Assembly: GCF_923081025.1 (NCBI RefSeq)
Contig: NZ_CAKLPZ010000002.1
Span: 248,001 to 312,000 of the forward strand
From: Neolewinella maritima
GTDB taxonomy: Bacteria; Bacteroidota; Bacteroidia; Chitinophagales; Saprospiraceae
Reading direction: 5' to 3'
DNA: 64,000 nucleotides
A model generated the notes under the pieces. It was not told where the DNA came from. It was given only the letters and a program-made list of their open reading frames with translations, and ran no database searches. The translations under genes and the position numbers were made by a program. Each line of letters begins with the position of its first letter. The stretch's first letter is position 1. Below are positions 41,008 through 49,507 of the stretch, one piece after another.

Positions 41008-41529
41008 ATGTCCGCCACCGCCGAAATGCCCTACTTCATCCGGCCCTCCGTCCAGCTCGAACGGGAGGAAAAGCAGGCGGCCTACCGTGCCGCCTGGGCT
41101 GCCATCACGGCTACGCTGGAGGGAGAAACGGATGAGCTGGTGAAGATGGTCACCGTCAACTGCCTGCTCAAGACCCACCTGCCCTATTACTACTGGGTGG
41201 GCTTTTACCTGGTCCGCGCGCCGGACAAGCTGGTCGTAGGTCCGTACCAGGGTACGCTGGGCTGTCTGCACATCGACTTCGGCCGCGGTGTCTGCGGTGC
41301 CGTGGCTGCATCCGGGCAGACCAGGATCGTCACCGACACCCACGCCCTGCAGCAGGGCAAAGAGCACATCGCCTGCGACCCGAACAGCCGCTCGGAGATC
41401 GTACTGCCGGTGCGGCGGGCGGACGGCTCGCTACTCGGCGTATTCGACGTAGACAGCACCCTGGAGGGTTCCTTCGATGAGGTCGACCAGTGGTGCCTGG
41501 AGAAGCTACTGGCGGATGTGTTTGGCTAG
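41008..41529 (+). CDS. msrC: GAF-type free methionine-(R)-sulfoxide reductase
   Basis: 173 residues, single GAF domain. Signature YYYWVGFYLV, GPYQGTLGC86, GRGVC96G, HIAC123DPNSRSEIVLPV and LLGVFDVDS. The three cysteines match the resolving and catalytic cysteines of the fRMsr family (the last is the catalytic one); the C96-C123 spacing is three longer than in E. coli. It reduces free Met-R-O with thioredoxin in the cytosol. It has its own -7 box. Confidence 0.92.
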   Translation: MSATAEMPYFIRPSVQLEREEKQAAYRAAWAAITATLEGETDELVKMVTVNCLLKTHLPYYYWVGFYLVRAPDKLVVGPYQGTLGCLHIDFGRGVCGAVAASGQTRIVTDTHALQQGKEHIACDPNSRSEIVLPVRRADGSLLGVFDVDSTLEGSFDEVDQWCLEKLLADVFG

Positions 41530-41551
41530 TCATGCTCCCCTTACCTTACAA

Positions 41552-41728
41552 CCTCTCCCCCGGCCCCTCCCCAGGGGGGAGGGGTGACTTACCCGCAATG
41601 ATGCAATAATCAACCTATACTTCCCCTTCTCAAGTTTTATGCCGGATCAGAGGAATGAGCTAAGGAGAACATGGACGATCCCCATCGAGAAGTCACCCCT
41701 CTCCTTTGGAGAGGGGCCGGGGGAGAGG
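41552..41728. mobile_element. MITE-like element B, 177 bp with hairpin termini
   Basis: Left end CCTCTCCCCCGGCCCC plus CCCCTCCCC hairpin; right end CACCCCTCTCC/GGAGAGGGG followed by GGCCGGGGGAGAGG, the inverse of the left end. A 6-bp TGACTT/AAGTCA pair lies inside the two hairpins. The middle ~100 bp does not resemble that of element A. It ends 26 nt before scpA. Confidence 0.7.
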
Positions 41729-41754
41729 AAAATAAGCGAAGCGAGCCTTTCCAC

Positions 41755-42519
41755 ATGACCTACCAGATCCAACTCCCCCAATTCGAAGGCCCCTTCGACC
41801 TGCTGCTCTTCTTCATCGAGCGGGACGAGCTGGATATCTACGACATCCCCATCTCGGAGGTCACGAACGACTTCCTGGAGTACATGCGGGCCGCCGAGCG
41901 GATGGATATCGACCTGGCCAGCGAGTTCGTACTCGTAGCCGCTACGCTGTGCCGCATCAAGGCCAAGATGCTGATCCCCCGCAAGCCAGTCGACGAGGAG
42001 GGCAACGAGATCGATCCGCGCGAGGAGCTCGTGAGCCGACTGCTGGAGTACAAGCGCTACAAGAGCGTACTCAACGACCTGCGTACGCTGGAAACGCAGC
42101 GCGGGCTGCGCAACTACCGCGGCAACATCAGCAGCGAGCTCACCCAACTGGCCACCAAGGCGCTGGTCGACGTCGAACTCGAAAGCGTCACCCTGTTCAA
42201 GCTGCTGCGGGCCTACGAGCGAGTGCTCACCCGCCTGGAGGATGCCAACTTCAAACCCATGGTACACGAGATCGCCCAGTTCGCCTTCACCATCGAGGCG
42301 GAGCAGGGGCGGATCCTGGACCTGGTCGAGGGTACCCGGACGGGTAAGGCACGGCCCAGCTTCACGGCCCTGTTCGGTCCCTGCGAAACGCGCATCCACG
42401 CGATCGTCACCTTCCTGGCCCTGTTGGAACTCCTGAACCTACACCTGCTACGCGTCATCCCCGGGGCGGGCGTGAATGACTTCTGGCTCGAAGAGCCCGG
42501 CGGTAGCGAAGAGGAGTAA
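41755..42519 (+). CDS. scpA: segregation and condensation protein A
   Basis: 254 residues from ATG 41755 (MTYQIQLPQFEGPFDLLLFF); codons further upstream are the repeat element. ScpA signatures: FEGPFDLLL, LDIYDIPISEVTNDFLEYM, ATLCRIKAKMLIP and the winged-helix end (RPSFTALFGPCETRIHAIVTFLALLELLNL). It is the kleisin that bridges the SMC heads with ScpB. ScpB is not adjacent. The stop is 1 nt from that of convergent apaG. Confidence 0.95.
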   Translation: MTYQIQLPQFEGPFDLLLFFIERDELDIYDIPISEVTNDFLEYMRAAERMDIDLASEFVLVAATLCRIKAKMLIPRKPVDEEGNEIDPREELVSRLLEYKRYKSVLNDLRTLETQRGLRNYRGNISSELTQLATKALVDVELESVTLFKLLRAYERVLTRLEDANFKPMVHEIAQFAFTIEAEQGRILDLVEGTRTGKARPSFTALFGPCETRIHAIVTFLALLELLNLHLLRVIPGAGVNDFWLEEPGGSEEE

Positions 42520-42520
42520 G

Positions 42521-42916
42521 CTAGTTGAGCATCGCCGTGCTGACGTGCACGAACTTGGGCACCGCCACGCGGAAGTAGTTCTCTACCCCCTCGCTGTCCC
42601 GGCGGTACATAACAAAACTGCCCTGCATGGCCCCGATCGGCGTGGCGAACTGCACCCAGCTGTTGTACTCGTAGGCCTCGCCCGGAGCGATCCAGGGTTG
42701 CTTGCCCACGACGCCTTCACCCTCCACCTTGCGGTGGGTGCCGACCGCATCGATCACGTCCCACTTGCGGCTGAGCAGCTGTACGGGCAGGTGGCCCTTG
42801 TTCTCGATCTTGATGCGGTAGGCGTAGACGTAGTTCTCGTCCTCCGGTTGGGAGTAGCGCTCCTGGTAGTAGCTCTGGGCGCTGACGGTGACGTCCTGCG
42901 TAGTCTGGCTGGTCAT
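42521..42916 (-). CDS. apaG: ApaG-family protein
   Basis: 131 residues, full length. DUF525 signatures YVYAYRIKIENKGHLPVQLLSRKWDVIDA, GEGVVGKQPWIAPGEAYEYNSW and FATPIGAMQGSFVM. ApaG is linked to cobalt/magnesium efflux in Enterobacteria, and the domain occurs in F-box proteins; its mechanism is unclear. It is 17 nt downstream of the DUF3127 gene on the same strand. Confidence 0.95.
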   Translation of the reverse strand: MTSQTTQDVTVSAQSYYQERYSQPEDENYVYAYRIKIENKGHLPVQLLSRKWDVIDAVGTHRKVEGEGVVGKQPWIAPGEAYEYNSWVQFATPIGAMQGSFVMYRRDSEGVENYFRVAVPKFVHVSTAMLN

Positions 42917-42933
42917 AGGCGTGGGGGGGTGTC

Positions 42934-43323
42934 TTAGAACGGCAGGTCGTCGTCAGCCTCGAGCACGGGCTCGTCGCTGGCCTTGGGAAAATTGCCCGGG
43001 CTGTCGCTGCCGGCACTAGCGCCGCCGCCGCCGCCACTGGGCGCACTGCTAGCGTCCATGGCTTCTACGCGCCAGGCGTTGAGGTTCGTGAAGTACTTAT
43101 CCTGCCACTGGCGGCCGCGCAGGTCGAAGTGGACCTTGATCTCGTCGCCCTCGTTCATATCGTCGATGATGGCGGTGCGATCCTGGGTGGTCTGAAACTT
43201 CACGAAATTGTCGTACTGTCCGCCGTCATTGGCTTTGATGACGAAGTCGCGTACCCGGAAGGATTCTCCCTTGGTTTCGGTTTCGTACTTCTTGACTAGC
43301 GTTCCGGTAATTTCGAATGACAT
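42934..43323 (-). CDS. DUF3127 OB-fold protein with SSB-like acidic tip
   Basis: 129 residues. Residues 1-90 are DUF3127 (EITGTLVKKYETETKGESFRVRDFVI ... FVKFQTTQDRTAIIDDMNEGDEIKVHFDLRGRQW), thought to be an OB fold. A Gly/Ser linker (about 93-110) is followed by VLEADDDLPF. The end DDDLPF closely matches the protein-binding tip of single-stranded-DNA-binding protein (DDDIPF). This suggests that it binds ssDNA or RNA and recruits SSB partners; inference. Same strand as apaG. Confidence 0.88.
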   Translation of the reverse strand: MSFEITGTLVKKYETETKGESFRVRDFVIKANDGGQYDNFVKFQTTQDRTAIIDDMNEGDEIKVHFDLRGRQWQDKYFTNLNAWRVEAMDASSAPSGGGGGASAGSDSPGNFPKASDEPVLEADDDLPF

Positions 43324-43403
43324 AGGTTGTGTGTTTTCTTTCTATTCCAAGCAATACAAAGGCGGCCCCGGTTCGAGGGACGCCCGTCAATTTACAATAT
43401 TTA

Positions 43404-43871
43404 CTACGCCGGCCGCGTCCGCTCGCACGCCCCGGCGCACTCGCCGAACAGGTTCAGGCTGTGGCCCGTGACCTTGAAGTTGAGGATATCCCCCATCATG
43501 TTCTTGATCTGCTGCACGCGGGGGTCGCAGAATTCCAGCACCTTACCGCAGCTGTTACAGATCAGGTGATCGTGCTGCTTGTAGCCGTAGCTCTTTTCGT
43601 ACTGCGCCAGGTTCTTACCGAACTGGTGCTTCTTGACCAGGTCGCAGCTCACCAGTAGCTCCAGGGTGTTGTAGACCGTGGCCCGGCTCACGCGGTAGTT
43701 GTTGGTCTTCATGTGAATGTAGAGCGACTCGGCGTCGAAGTGGTCGTCGCGGCTGTAGATCTCCTCCAGGATCGCAAACCGTTCCGGCGTCCGGCGGGCC
43801 TTGCGTTCGCGCAGGTGCTCGGAGAAGATCTCCTTTACCTGCTCGATGTCGGTGGTCGGATTGGTCTGCAT
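43404..43871 (-). CDS. Fur-family transcriptional regulator
   Basis: 155 residues. N-terminal winged helix (RRTPERFAILEEIYSRDDHFDAESLYIHM ... VSRATVYNTLELLVSCDLV), then HDHLICNSCGKVLEF with the regulatory His and C-x-x-C. A second structural pair lies near the end (GECAGACERTRPA). Members sense Fe, Zn, Mn or peroxide; the metal cannot be told. It is 24 nt after the stop of the rel gene... on the same strand but upstream of it in transcription order, i.e. it is read before rel. Confidence 0.9.
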   Translation of the reverse strand: MQTNPTTDIEQVKEIFSEHLRERKARRTPERFAILEEIYSRDDHFDAESLYIHMKTNNYRVSRATVYNTLELLVSCDLVKKHQFGKNLAQYEKSYGYKQHDHLICNSCGKVLEFCDPRVQQIKNMMGDILNFKVTGHSLNLFGECAGACERTRPA

Positions 43872-43895
43872 GGATCGGGGGGGCTTACGGAGGCG

Positions 43896-46118
43896 CTATT
43901 CTACCCGGGAAACGGTTGAGACGTTATCTAAGTTTTGCAGCGCCCGCCGGGCCAGCAGCAGCTGGTCGGTGTTGCGCACGAGTACGCTGATCCGGGCCGT
44001 GAAGTGACCGCTCTCCGCCGCGATCTGGAAGCTGCGAATATCCAGGTCCATCTCGGCGATCTCGTGGCTGATGCGCTCGATTACGCCCTTGCCGCTGTCC
44101 AGGCCCGTCAGCTTGAGCTCGGCCACGAAGCTGTGTTCGGTCGTGCTCACCCACTCGGCCTTCATGATGCGGTAGCCGTAGTTGGCCATCAGATTCTCGG
44201 CGTTGGGGCAGATCACGCGGTGGATCTTCAGTCCGGCCGTGCTGGTCAGGTAGGCAAACACCTGGTCGCCCTGCACGGGGTTGCAGCAGCTGGCCATGAA
44301 GTACTCCAGCTGGTCGCCGGGCTCGCCGTTGATCAGCAGCTTGGTGTGGCCCTTGATGCGGTTGGCCCCGTTGCGCCTCCCCCGGCTTTCCGGATCTTTT
44401 TCTTGCGGGGGCGCAGGTGCGGCGGGAAGCACCAATTTGCCCTGCTCCACCACAAAGGGTTTGAGCACCTGCGGAATGGAGATCACCTCCCGGCCGATGT
44501 CGTAAAACAGGTCTACGTGGCTGCCGTGGCTGTGGTGCCGCGCGAGCGTCTCGATGGCCAGCTTTTCGTCCTCTACGTGCAGCTTCTTCAGCCGGCGCAG
44601 TAGGGCTTCGCGGGCCAGCTCGCCCTGCTTGCGCTTTTCTTCCTTGAGCGACTGCCGGATCTTGGCCTTGGCCTTACCCGTCTTCACCATATCCAACCAG
44701 TTCGGATTGGGCTTCTGGTTGGGGCTGGTATTGACCCGCAGGCGGTCGCCATTGCTCAGCTCGTAGGACATGGGTACGATGCGCTCGTCGCACAGGATAC
44801 TCACGCAGTGGTAGCCTACCATACTGTGCACGCTGAAGGCGAAGTCGAGTGCCGTGGAGCCCTTAGGCAGCGCCTTCATGTCTCCATCCGGTGTATACAC
44901 GTACACCTCCTCGTTGAAGAAACTGTTGTCGCGGAAGTCGCCCAGAAACTGAACGGTGTCGCTGTTCGGGTTTTCCAGGATATCGCGCACACTCTCGAAC
45001 CACTGCTCGTACACGTCGCGGTGGTTGCTCACCCCCTTATACTTCCAGTGGGCGGCAAAGCCGCGCTCGGCGATCTCGTTCATGCGCTCGCTGCGGATCT
45101 GTACCTCCACGAAGCGAGCCCCGGGCCCCACCAGCGTGATGTGCAGGCTTTCGTAGCCGTTAGATTTTGGGATCGTGATCCAGTCCTTCAGGCGCGAGGG
45201 CACGGCCTGGTAGGCGTCGGTGATGGTACTGTAGGTCGCCCAGGCGGCTAATTTCTCCTTGTCGCGTGGCACGTCTAGGATGACCCGCACGGCGAACAGG
45301 TCGTAAATCTGCTCGAAGGGGACCTGCTTTTTCTTGATCTTATTGGCGATGCTGTAGATCGACTTCGGCCGGCCGAAGATGCGGTAGGGGTAGCCCAGTT
45401 CGTCGAGCTTCTCGCGCAGCGGGGCGATGAAAGATTCGATGTACTTCTCGCGAGCGGCCTTGGTCTCCCGCAGCTTGCGGGCTACGGCCTGGTATTCGTC
45501 GCGCTCCAGCACCTTCATGCACAGGTCCAGGAATTCGGAGCGGAAGTTGTACAGTCCCAGCCGGTGGGCCAGGGGGGCGTAGATGTAGCTGGTCTCGGCG
45601 GCGATCTTGAGCTGCTTGTGCTCGGGCATGCTCTTGATGGTGCGCATGTTATGCAGCCGGTCGGCCATCTTAATCAGCACGATGCGCACATCCACCACCA
45701 GCGTACTGAGCACCTTCTTGAAGTTCTCCGCCTGCTGGCTCTCGGATTGGTAGGCACTGTCCAGCTTAGTCAGCCCGTTGACCATCTGGGCGATCCGCTC
45801 GCCAAACTGCTCCTGCAGTTCGTCCATCGTGACCGGCGTATCCTCCACCACGTCGTGCAGCAGGGCGGCACAGATCGCCGTGGGGCCCAGACCGATCTCC
45901 TCCGCACAGATACGGGCTACGGCAATGGGGTGCAGGATATAGGGTTCGCTCGACTTACGCCGCTGGTGCCGGTGGCTGAAGTTGGCTAGCCGGAAGGCAC
46001 GGTCCATCTGCTCCCGGTCCTCCTGCGAGAAGGGGGTACGCAGGGCGGCGATCATCGACTCGTAGGTCTCCTGGATCGCCTGCTGCTCGTCTACCGTGAT
46101 GTCTAGTACTTCTGCCAT
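43896..46118 (-). CDS. bifunctional (p)ppGpp synthetase/hydrolase
   Basis: 740 residues, full RelA/SpoT length. Hydrolase HD domain with HPIAVARICAEEIG and LLHDVVEDTPVT is intact; synthetase domain has VPFEQIYDLFAVRVIL, SNGYESLHITLVG and EIAERGFAAHWKYKG; TGS domain VYTPDGDMKALPKGSTALDFAFSVH; the C-terminal ACT covers about 660-738. Since both catalytic parts look intact, it should both make and remove the stringent-response alarmone. It reads toward the fur gene 24 nt away. Confidence 0.95.
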   Translation of the reverse strand: MAEVLDITVDEQQAIQETYESMIAALRTPFSQEDREQMDRAFRLANFSHRHQRRKSSEPYILHPIAVARICAEEIGLGPTAICAALLHDVVEDTPVTMDELQEQFGERIAQMVNGLTKLDSAYQSESQQAENFKKVLSTLVVDVRIVLIKMADRLHNMRTIKSMPEHKQLKIAAETSYIYAPLAHRLGLYNFRSEFLDLCMKVLERDEYQAVARKLRETKAAREKYIESFIAPLREKLDELGYPYRIFGRPKSIYSIANKIKKKQVPFEQIYDLFAVRVILDVPRDKEKLAAWATYSTITDAYQAVPSRLKDWITIPKSNGYESLHITLVGPGARFVEVQIRSERMNEIAERGFAAHWKYKGVSNHRDVYEQWFESVRDILENPNSDTVQFLGDFRDNSFFNEEVYVYTPDGDMKALPKGSTALDFAFSVHSMVGYHCVSILCDERIVPMSYELSNGDRLRVNTSPNQKPNPNWLDMVKTGKAKAKIRQSLKEEKRKQGELAREALLRRLKKLHVEDEKLAIETLARHHSHGSHVDLFYDIGREVISIPQVLKPFVVEQGKLVLPAAPAPPQEKDPESRGRRNGANRIKGHTKLLINGEPGDQLEYFMASCCNPVQGDQVFAYLTSTAGLKIHRVICPNAENLMANYGYRIMKAEWVSTTEHSFVAELKLTGLDSGKGVIERISHEIAEMDLDIRSFQIAAESGHFTARISVLVRNTDQLLLARRALQNLDNVSTVSRVE

Positions 46119-46167
46119 ACTATAGAACTAACGCTTCGCTTCACTTATCGGTTATTGGACTATTAAA

Positions 46168-46207
46168 CACGGATTACTCAGATTACTTCACGGATTTTGC
46201 ACGGATT
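46168..46207. repeat. CACGGATT repeats
   Basis: Three CACGGATT words (46168, 46189, 46200) with TCAGATTACTT between, in the gap between the rel start and the lpxD stop. AT-rich and non-coding. Confidence 0.7.
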
Positions 46208-46233
46208 AAGTCTTATGTTTTCCGTGTTTTCAT

Positions 46234-47148
46234 TTACCCCTTCTCCCCCAGTCGCCGCAACACCACCATATCCCGAAACGCCTTGCGCGCTTCCTGTACC
46301 GGCGAGCCGAACCAGCTCTTGCCCGGGGGCAGGTCGCGTCCTACGCCGCTCTGGGCCATAATGACCGTGCGTTCGCCCATGGTCACATTTTGTGCGATAC
46401 CGGCCTGCCCCTGGAGGATGGACCAGTCGCCGATCACGCAGTTGCCCGCCACGCCGACCTGGGCGGCCATCTGCACGTGGGCACCGATGCGGCAGTCGTG
46501 ACCGATCTGCACCTGGGCGTCGAGCTTGCTGCCGCGGCCGATGACCGTGGTCGACGATACGCCGCGCGCGATGGTGCAGCAGGGTCCGAGGAAAACGTCA
46601 TCCTCCAGTCGAACGCTGCCCCCGCTGCGCCAAGCGGTCAGTCCGTCGGCCGTGCGCTTGAAGTAAAAGGCCTCGCCGCCTACGACTGCCCCGGCGCTCA
46701 CCGTGACGCGGTGGCCGAGCGTGCAGCCGTCGCCGATCACGCAGTTGGGTTCGAGCAGGCAGTCGGTGCCGATGACTACGCCCCTGCCGAGGTGGGCACC
46801 GGGGGCCACGATGGTGCCGGCGCCCACTACGGCGGCCTGCTCGTGGGCTTCATATTGCACCTGCGGCCGCGCCCCCTGCACCAGGCTGTTGTAGGCGCGG
46901 AAGGGCTCGGGGTGGATGAGAAGGGCCTTACCCGGCGGACAGTCACGCACTTGATCCAGCAGGATGACGGAGGCGGCCGAGGCCAGGGTGGTGGCGTAGT
47001 ACTTGGGGTGGTCGACGAAGCAGAGATCGCCGGGCCGGACGTGGTGGATCTCGTTAAGCCCCGTGACTAGCAGGCTGCCGTCGCCGATGAGCTGCGCGCC
47101 GAGCCGCTCGGCCAGTGCGTGTGCCGTGATGGGCTGTGCGAGTTGCAT
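46234..47148 (-). CDS. lpxD: UDP-3-O-acylglucosamine N-acyltransferase-like protein
   Basis: 304 residues (typical LpxD 330-350). N-terminal uridine-binding domain (ALAERLGAQLIGDGSLLVTGLNEIHHVRPGDLCFVDHPKY) and left-handed beta-helix hexapeptide repeats from about 105, with FYFKRTADG and the catalytic His in VQIGHDCRIGAHVQMAAQVGVAG. The third step of lipid A synthesis, in the cytosol. Many Bacteroidota have two LpxD-like genes; the slightly short C-terminus leaves room for the alternative paralogue. 9 nt after the SH3-domain gene. Confidence 0.85.
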   Translation of the reverse strand: MQLAQPITAHALAERLGAQLIGDGSLLVTGLNEIHHVRPGDLCFVDHPKYYATTLASAASVILLDQVRDCPPGKALLIHPEPFRAYNSLVQGARPQVQYEAHEQAAVVGAGTIVAPGAHLGRGVVIGTDCLLEPNCVIGDGCTLGHRVTVSAGAVVGGEAFYFKRTADGLTAWRSGGSVRLEDDVFLGPCCTIARGVSSTTVIGRGSKLDAQVQIGHDCRIGAHVQMAAQVGVAGNCVIGDWSILQGQAGIAQNVTMGERTVIMAQSGVGRDLPPGKSWFGSPVQEARKAFRDMVVLRRLGEKG

Positions 47149-47157
47149 GGGGGGGAC

Positions 47158-47784
47158 TTAGTTGAGGACGCCTTCGAGTTTGTACTTGTAGTAGCGGACG
47201 CCGGCGCCGTAGACCCAGCCCAGCTTGCCGTCCTGCAGCCGCACCTTGACCCAGGGCTCGGTGGGCGTGATGTCGCCCAGGTCGATGGTGTAGAGTGAGT
47301 CAGTCACCTCGTTCATGTAGGTGACCGGCTCGTAGAGCTTGAGGCGGGCCAGGATCGGGGCGCCCAGGGCGGGCTGTACGCGCACGTTCAGTCCGTCGAT
47401 GGTGCTGTAGAGGGTGGTTTCTTTTTCTACCACCACGCGGGCGGGCCGACCTACGTATACGCCGCTGTCGCCGGGCATGGGTTGGGTGCGGGCGCGCAGC
47501 AGGGCGGCCTCGCGGGCCAGTACTTCCTGCTCGGCTTCCGAGAGCAGACTCTCGCCGGGGGTGCCGAGTACGGCGGCGGCCTGGAGCTTGCGGATACTGT
47601 CGCGCAGGAGGCTATCGCGGCGTTCGAGGTAGTCTTCGCGGGTGTTGCGCTCCTCGATCATGGCGTAGTCGCTGTCGTTGGCGCTGCAGCGGCGCATGGC
47701 CCAGAGCATGAAGAAGAGGGTCACCAGGGAGACGATGACGAAGGGGACGAGCTGGGAAGTACTGCGGGCGGGTCGCTTAGCCAT
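47158..47784 (-). CDS. membrane-anchored SH3-like domain protein
   Basis: 208 residues from ATG 47784. Helix about 13-30 (LVPFVIVSLVTLFFMLW), then a charged coiled-coil stretch (about 45-100, DYLERRDSLLRDSIRKLQAA), then a bacterial SH3 fold (about 115-208, YSTIDGLNVRVQPALGAPILARLKLYEPVTYM ... WVKVRLQDGKLGWVYGAGVRYY). Probably binds the cell wall in the periplasm. It is upstream of and close to lpxD. Confidence 0.78.
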   Translation of the reverse strand: MAKRPARSTSQLVPFVIVSLVTLFFMLWAMRRCSANDSDYAMIEERNTREDYLERRDSLLRDSIRKLQAAAVLGTPGESLLSEAEQEVLAREAALLRARTQPMPGDSGVYVGRPARVVVEKETTLYSTIDGLNVRVQPALGAPILARLKLYEPVTYMNEVTDSLYTIDLGDITPTEPWVKVRLQDGKLGWVYGAGVRYYKYKLEGVLN

Positions 47785-47872
47785 GGCGTGAAGGTACTTA
47801 TTTAGCGTACCGCGTGGCATTCGTATGACAACCCTTCCTGGACAATCGCGGTTAATCTAGCGTACGTGCGGA

Positions 47873-48583
47873 ATGCACGCCGCGCCCACCGATCTATCGC
47901 TGCCTGCTATGCCACGTCACTACTCCAAACTGTACCGCGAACTGCGCGCCGTCGAACCGGGCGATTACCACCGCATCATCCGCATGTACGAGGAGCAGGA
48001 ACAGGCCATCGGTCGGCTCGACGTGGAGGAGCACTTCGAGCTGACCGTGCACTACGTCGATGCCCTCTTCGAGACCGGCGCCTACCGCGAGCACCAGCTG
48101 ATGGTGGACCTGGTCATCCACGCCAGCATCCGGCACGACATCCGCTACATGCCCGGGCGGCAGGAGAAGGTATTCGAGCAGCAGCTGTTCCGCAAGGCCG
48201 CCAGTGCCTTCCGGATCGGGGAGTACGCTACGGCCGAGCACGTGCTGCGCGAGCTGATCCGGATGCACCCGGAGGAGCCCGTCTATGCCCGCTTCCTGCG
48301 CACTACCCTGTTCCGGCAGCAGCAGCCTACGCTGCAGTTCGGGCGGGCGGCCTGCATCTTCTGTCTGCTACTGACGGCCCTGGTCGTGACCATCAACCTG
48401 CTCGTGGTGCAGAACTTCTACCCCGCCTACGGTCCCCTGATGAGCTGGGTATGCATCGATATCTTCCTGGTGGGGATGCTGGCCCTGGCCGGCGCCTACG
48501 GGCTGGCCTACTACCGCTGCCGGCGGGAGGCCACTCAATTTCGGGCCGCCCAAGCAAACAAACGGCGGGCCGATTCGCTCTAG
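47873..48583 (+). CDS. uncharacterised membrane protein with N-terminal helical repeat
   Basis: 236 residues (ATG at 47909 would give 224). The N-terminal half is helical and charged (LYRELRAVEPGDYHRIIRMYEEQEQAIG, YATAEHVLRELIRMHPEEPVYARFLRTTLF), reminiscent of one or two TPRs. Two hydrophobic helices follow (about 160-185 and 196-220), and the end is basic. No family recognised. The N-terminus should face the cytosol. It is divergent from the SH3 gene and 15 nt before the nucleotidyltransferase gene. Confidence 0.7.
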   Translation: MHAAPTDLSLPAMPRHYSKLYRELRAVEPGDYHRIIRMYEEQEQAIGRLDVEEHFELTVHYVDALFETGAYREHQLMVDLVIHASIRHDIRYMPGRQEKVFEQQLFRKAASAFRIGEYATAEHVLRELIRMHPEEPVYARFLRTTLFRQQQPTLQFGRAACIFCLLLTALVVTINLLVVQNFYPAYGPLMSWVCIDIFLVGMLALAGAYGLAYYRCRREATQFRAAQANKRRADSL

Positions 48584-48598
48584 CAGTAAAACAATAAC

Positions 48599-49507
48599 AT
48601 GGCAACCAAACCTACCTTAGTCATCCTCGCCGCGGGGATGGGCAGCCGCTACGGCGGACTCAAGCAGATCGACGGCGTAGGCCCCAGTGAAGAGGGCATC
48701 ATCGAGTACTCCATCTTCGACGCCATCCGCGCCGGATTCGGCAAGGTGGTGTTCGTGATCCGCAAGGACATCGAGGAGGCCTTCCGCGAAAAATTCGACG
48801 GCAAGTTCGGCGATAAGATCAAGGTAGAATACGCCTTCCAGGGCATGGACAGCTACGTGCCCTCCGACGTCGACCACACCAAGCGCGAAAAGCCCTGGGG
48901 CACCACCCACGCCATGCTGGTCGCCAAGGAAGTGACCCAGGAGCCCTTTGCCGTCATCAATGCCGATGACTACTACGGCACCGAGGCCTTCCAGAAGATG
49001 GCCTCCTTCCTGGTCGCCGAGGCCGATCCCAAGACCTTCGCCATGGTGGGCTACGTGCTGCACCGCACGCTCTCCGATCACGGCCACGTCAACCGCGGCG
49101 TCACCGTCGTAGCCGAAGACTACCTGCTGCAGGACGTCAACGAGCGCCTCAAGATCCAGCGCGGCGACGACAGCAAGGTCCGCTACCTCGGCGAAGACGG
49201 CCACCAGTACGAGCTGGCCGACGACAGCGTCGTATCCATGAACTTCTGGGGCTTCCACCCCGCTATCTTCGACCGCATCGAGAAGGGCTTTCAGCAGTTT
49301 GCCCGCGAAAACACCGACAACCCCAAGGCCGAGTACCTCATCCCCGAACTGGTCGACGGGATGATCAAGGACGGCAGCGCTACGGTCAAGGTGCTGGTCA
49401 GCGAAGACAAGTGGTACGGCGTCACCTACCAGGAGGACAAGCCCAAGGTGCAGGAGGCCTTCGCCATGCTGGTGGCCGAGAACACCTACCCCACCCCCCT
49501 ATTTTAG
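48599..49507 (+). CDS. sugar-phosphate nucleotidyltransferase
   Basis: 302 residues. The signature LVILAAGMGSRYGGLKQID is at 7-25; metal/nucleotide Asp in AVINADDYYG; VSMNFWGFHPAIFDRIEKGF. It looks like the widespread NTP_transferase branch with an internal GTTHAMLVAK loop. The sugar cannot be told. The last 9 bp overlap the end of the convergent sulfurtransferase gene. Confidence 0.88.
   Translation: MATKPTLVILAAGMGSRYGGLKQIDGVGPSEEGIIEYSIFDAIRAGFGKVVFVIRKDIEEAFREKFDGKFGDKIKVEYAFQGMDSYVPSDVDHTKREKPWGTTHAMLVAKEVTQEPFAVINADDYYGTEAFQKMASFLVAEADPKTFAMVGYVLHRTLSDHGHVNRGVTVVAEDYLLQDVNERLKIQRGDDSKVRYLGEDGHQYELADDSVVSMNFWGFHPAIFDRIEKGFQQFARENTDNPKAEYLIPELVDGMIKDGSATVKVLVSEDKWYGVTYQEDKPKVQEAFAMLVAENTYPTPLF

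Noticed and set aside
43404-46118. fur and rel as an antitoxin/toxin-like pair
   Set aside because: Both are ordinary full-length housekeeping regulators; proximity alone is not evidence.
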